In this document: piece after piece, positions 6,242-7,174 of the stretch
Numbering within the stretch: the first letter of the stretch is position 1
Layout of the letters: the number at the start of each line of letters is the position of its first letter
NCBI GenBank assembly: GCA_017577565.1
Contig: PKRH01000149.1
Location: 1 to 7,174, forward strand
Length of the DNA stretch: 7,174 nucleotides
DNA from: Thermoanaerobacterales bacterium
Lineage (GTDB): Bacteria; Actinomycetota; Acidimicrobiia; Acidimicrobiales; JACDCH01
Direction: 5' to 3'
Notes under the pieces: model-generated
What the model was told of the DNA's origin: nothing
Database searches by the model: none
Seen by the model: only the letters and a program-made list of their open reading frames with translations
Program-made: the position numbers and the translations under genes

Positions 6242-6284
6242 CACGGCCCCGGCTCGGGGACCGTGGCGCCACGGGTCGTGGCGC
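6242..6284 (-). other. Two abutting stem-loops in the presumed leader of the lipoprotein gene
   Basis: Arms GCGCCAC (6266-6272) and GTGGCGC (6278-6284) form a perfect 7-bp stem with a 5-base loop. Directly adjoining it, CACGGCCCC (6242-6250) pairs with GGGG (6256-6259) and CCGTG (6261-6265), a 9-bp stem with one bulged base and a 5-base loop. Both fall between the candidate -10 box (6305-6300) and the ribosome-binding site near 6223-6228. Function is unknown: leader structure, attenuator or regulator site. Confidence 0.4.
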
Positions 6285-6299
6285 GGCCGTCGGGGCCGC

Positions 6300-6327
6300 A
6301 CCGTAGCAACCGGCCCGCCGCGGTCCC
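6300..6327 (-). promoter_or_regulatory. Candidate promoter of the DUF3089 lipoprotein gene
   Basis: On the minus strand TACGGT (6305-6300) is a TANNNT -10 box within the AT-richer patch TTGCTACGGT. GGGACC (6327-6322, 3/6 to TTGACA) lies 16 bp upstream and overlaps the hairpin that follows the excalibur gene. A transcript starting near 6293 would carry a leader of about 75 bases including both stem-loops. Confidence 0.33.
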
Positions 6328-6346
6328 CACCCGGCCGCGGGGACCG
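6321..6346 (-). terminator. Hairpin after the excalibur gene, possible terminator
   Basis: CGGTCCCC (6321-6328) and GGGGACCG (6339-6346) form a perfect 8-bp stem with a 10-base loop, 11 bases after the stop codon of the excalibur gene (6360-6358) in the direction of transcription. There is no T-run. It could terminate that transcript and separate it from the lipoprotein gene, whose own candidate promoter overlaps it. Confidence 0.42.
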
Positions 6347-6357
6347 GGCGCCGGCGC

Positions 6358-7174
6358 TCACCACTCGTCCGGCTCGCAGGCCCGGCCGTCGCCGTCGCGG
6401 TCGAGGTGGCGGCCGTAGCCCGGGTCGCCGGCCCGCAGGGGCAGCGCCCCGGCCCGCAGGGCCTCCCAGCAGTTCCGGTAGCGCACCGCCTCGGTGGTCG
6501 TCGTGGGCGCGGACGTGGGCGGCGCCGGGGGCGGTGGCGGCGGGGGCGGTGGCGGCGGCTCGGCCCGCGGGGGCTCGGTGGGGGGCGGCGCCGTGGTCGT
6601 CGTGGTGGTGGTGGTCGTGGTGGTCGTCGTCGTGGTGGTCGTGCTCGTGGTGGTCGTCGTCGGCACGGTGGTGGTCGTGGTCGGCACCGTGGTCGTCGTG
6701 GGCACGGTCGCCAGCGAGGGGCGCGGCCGGTCGCGGGCGACCGCCTGCTGGGAGACGCCGTCGCGCTGGAGCGCGAGCGCGACGGCCACGACGACCACGA
6801 GCGCGACGCAGGCGGCGCCGATGTCGAGGACCACCCGCGCCCACAGGGGCGCCGATCGGTAGCGGGCGCCGATCTCGCCGGCCAGGCCGCGCACGGCGGC
6901 GCCCAGGCCACCGGGACCGTCGGCGTCGGGGCCCCGGCGGCGGGCCGCGCCGGGCAGCGGGCCGGGATCGGGCGCCATGGGCGGCCGGGCGAGGACCGGG
7001 GGCACCGGGCCCAGGTCGTCGACGACGTCGTCGACCACGGGCATCTCGGCGGTCACCGGGAGGTCGTCGTCCTCGCCGGGTGGGGACGGCCACGGGGGCG
7101 CGGGCGGCCGGGGGGCCGCGGCGTGCGGGTGCCCGGGCGGGGGCGCCGGGACGGCGGTGGGCGCGCTCGGGGCC
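6358..7174 (-). CDS. Membrane-anchored excalibur calcium-binding domain protein, 5' end beyond window
   Basis: A surface protein tethered by one membrane helix. Counting from an internal GTG at 7056 (232 residues), there is a Pro/Asp-rich cytoplasmic part (1-70), a helix at ~75-96, a Thr-rich stalk (117-155), a Pro-rich part with eleven consecutive prolines (167-177) and a C-terminal excalibur domain (192-232). That domain has Cys196 and Cys227 as a likely disulfide and LDRDGDGRACE (218-228), the DxDxDGxxCE calcium-binding motif. The GTG at 7056 lacks a Shine-Dalgarno. The frame stays open through 39 more codons to the right edge, encoding Ala/Pro-rich sequence with almost every third base G or C, so I treat the gene as 5'-partial; if 7056 were the start the rest would change little. 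Excalibur domains occur in actinobacterial surface proteins and nucleases, but no nuclease domain is visible here. Role in the envelope is inferred. Confidence 0.83.
   Translation of the reverse strand, partial: APSAPTAVPAPPPGHPHAAAPRPPAPPWPSPPGEDDDLPVTAEMPVVDDVVDDLGPVPPVLARPPMAPDPGPLPGAARRRGPDADGPGGLGAAVRGLAGEIGARYRSAPLWARVVLDIGAACVALVVVVAVALALQRDGVSQQAVARDRPRPSLATVPTTTTVPTTTTTVPTTTTTSTTTTTTTTTTTTTTTTTAPPPTEPPRAEPPPPPPPPPPPAPPTSAPTTTTEAVRYRNCWEALRAGALPLRAGDPGYGRHLDRDGDGRACEPDEW
6526..6555. repeat. Perfect 15-bp tandem duplication coding the poly-proline stretch
   Basis: The plus-strand unit CGGGGGCGGTGGCGG occurs twice head to tail (6526-6540, 6541-6555). On the coding strand it gives ten prolines with the same codon order in both halves (CCG CCA CCG CCC CCG), so it arose by duplication rather than codon-by-codon. 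The G-rich plus strand may also form a G-quadruplex. Confidence 0.85.
6592..6708. repeat. Degenerate trinucleotide repeat coding the Thr-rich stalk
   Basis: A run of GTG/CGT-type triplets on the plus strand (ACC and ACG threonine codons on the coding strand) encodes residues 117-155 of the excalibur protein, including three VPTTT-type units and one Ser interruption. The codons alternate irregularly between ACC and ACG, which breaks the perfect repeat. The stretch is likely extracellular and flexible. Confidence 0.8.

Noticed and set aside
4366..6330. 654-residue minus-strand open frame
   Set aside because: It is a frame-shifted shadow of the DUF3089 lipoprotein gene, Arg/Gly-rich and without a signal peptide or GHSQG motif.
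6592..6708. CRISPR-like or tandem-repeat non-coding array
   Set aside because: The triplets stay in frame, encode a Thr-rich stalk, and have no spacer-repeat structure.
6494..6862. Plus-strand 122-residue Val/Gly-repeat frame
   Set aside because: It is the complement of the Thr- and Pro-coding repeats of the excalibur gene; the Val/Gly string has no independent support.
6219..6911. N-terminal extension of the lipoprotein frame up to 6911
   Set aside because: This part overlaps the excalibur gene in another frame and is Arg/Pro-rich. The signal peptide and lipobox show the true start is GTG 6218.

Overview
The window is very GC-rich DNA with long spurious open frames on both strands, GTG starts and almost no A/T-ending codons in the real genes. 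This points to a high-GC actinobacterium. Base composition, gene style (Thr-rich linkers, excalibur domain, TANNNT-type -10 boxes close to starts) and the protein families would fit the Acidimicrobiia, but that placement is inference and was not tested by a search. No rRNA, tRNA, CRISPR array, insertion sequence or phage gene is visible.

Layout, left to right. (1) Minus strand 1-1443: the N-terminal 481 residues of a polytopic membrane sensor histidine kinase of the NarL/DesK (HisKA_3) type; its ATPase domain lies beyond the left edge. (2) Minus strand 1517-1816: a 99-residue, strongly basic protein of unknown function, upstream of the kinase and probably co-transcribed with it. (3) A 255-bp divergent intergenic region with two good inverted repeats and candidate promoters. 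(4) Plus strand 2072-3949: a 625-residue polytopic membrane protein that looks like a GT-C-fold glycosyltransferase, followed by a strong hairpin. (5) Plus strand 4064-4444 and 4444-4995: a two-gene unit, a small three-helix membrane protein and a YbaN/DUF454 membrane protein. The genes overlap by one base and appear to be read from a leaderless promoter. (6) Minus strand 4983-6218: a secreted lipoprotein of the DUF3089 alpha/beta-hydrolase family with a GHSQG nucleophile elbow; its 3' end overlaps the DUF454 gene by 13 bases. (7) A 139-bp spacer holding a hairpin after the next gene, a candidate promoter and two abutting stem-loops in the presumed leader of the lipoprotein gene. (8) Minus strand 6358-7174: a membrane-anchored protein with a Thr-rich and poly-Pro extracellular stalk and a C-terminal excalibur calcium-binding domain. 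Its reading frame stays open to the right edge, so its true start is probably outside the window.

The common theme is the cell envelope: a membrane sensor, a putative lipid-linked-sugar glycosyltransferase, small membrane proteins, a secreted hydrolase lipoprotein and a surface calcium-binding protein. I see no proof that they form one pathway, and I do not find a convincing undescribed defence or mobile system. The most worthwhile observations are the unusual kinase phosphoacceptor motif, the structured leader and cysteine-rich make-up of the hydrolase, the repeat-encoded stalk of the excalibur protein, and the leaderless coupled DUF454 pair.
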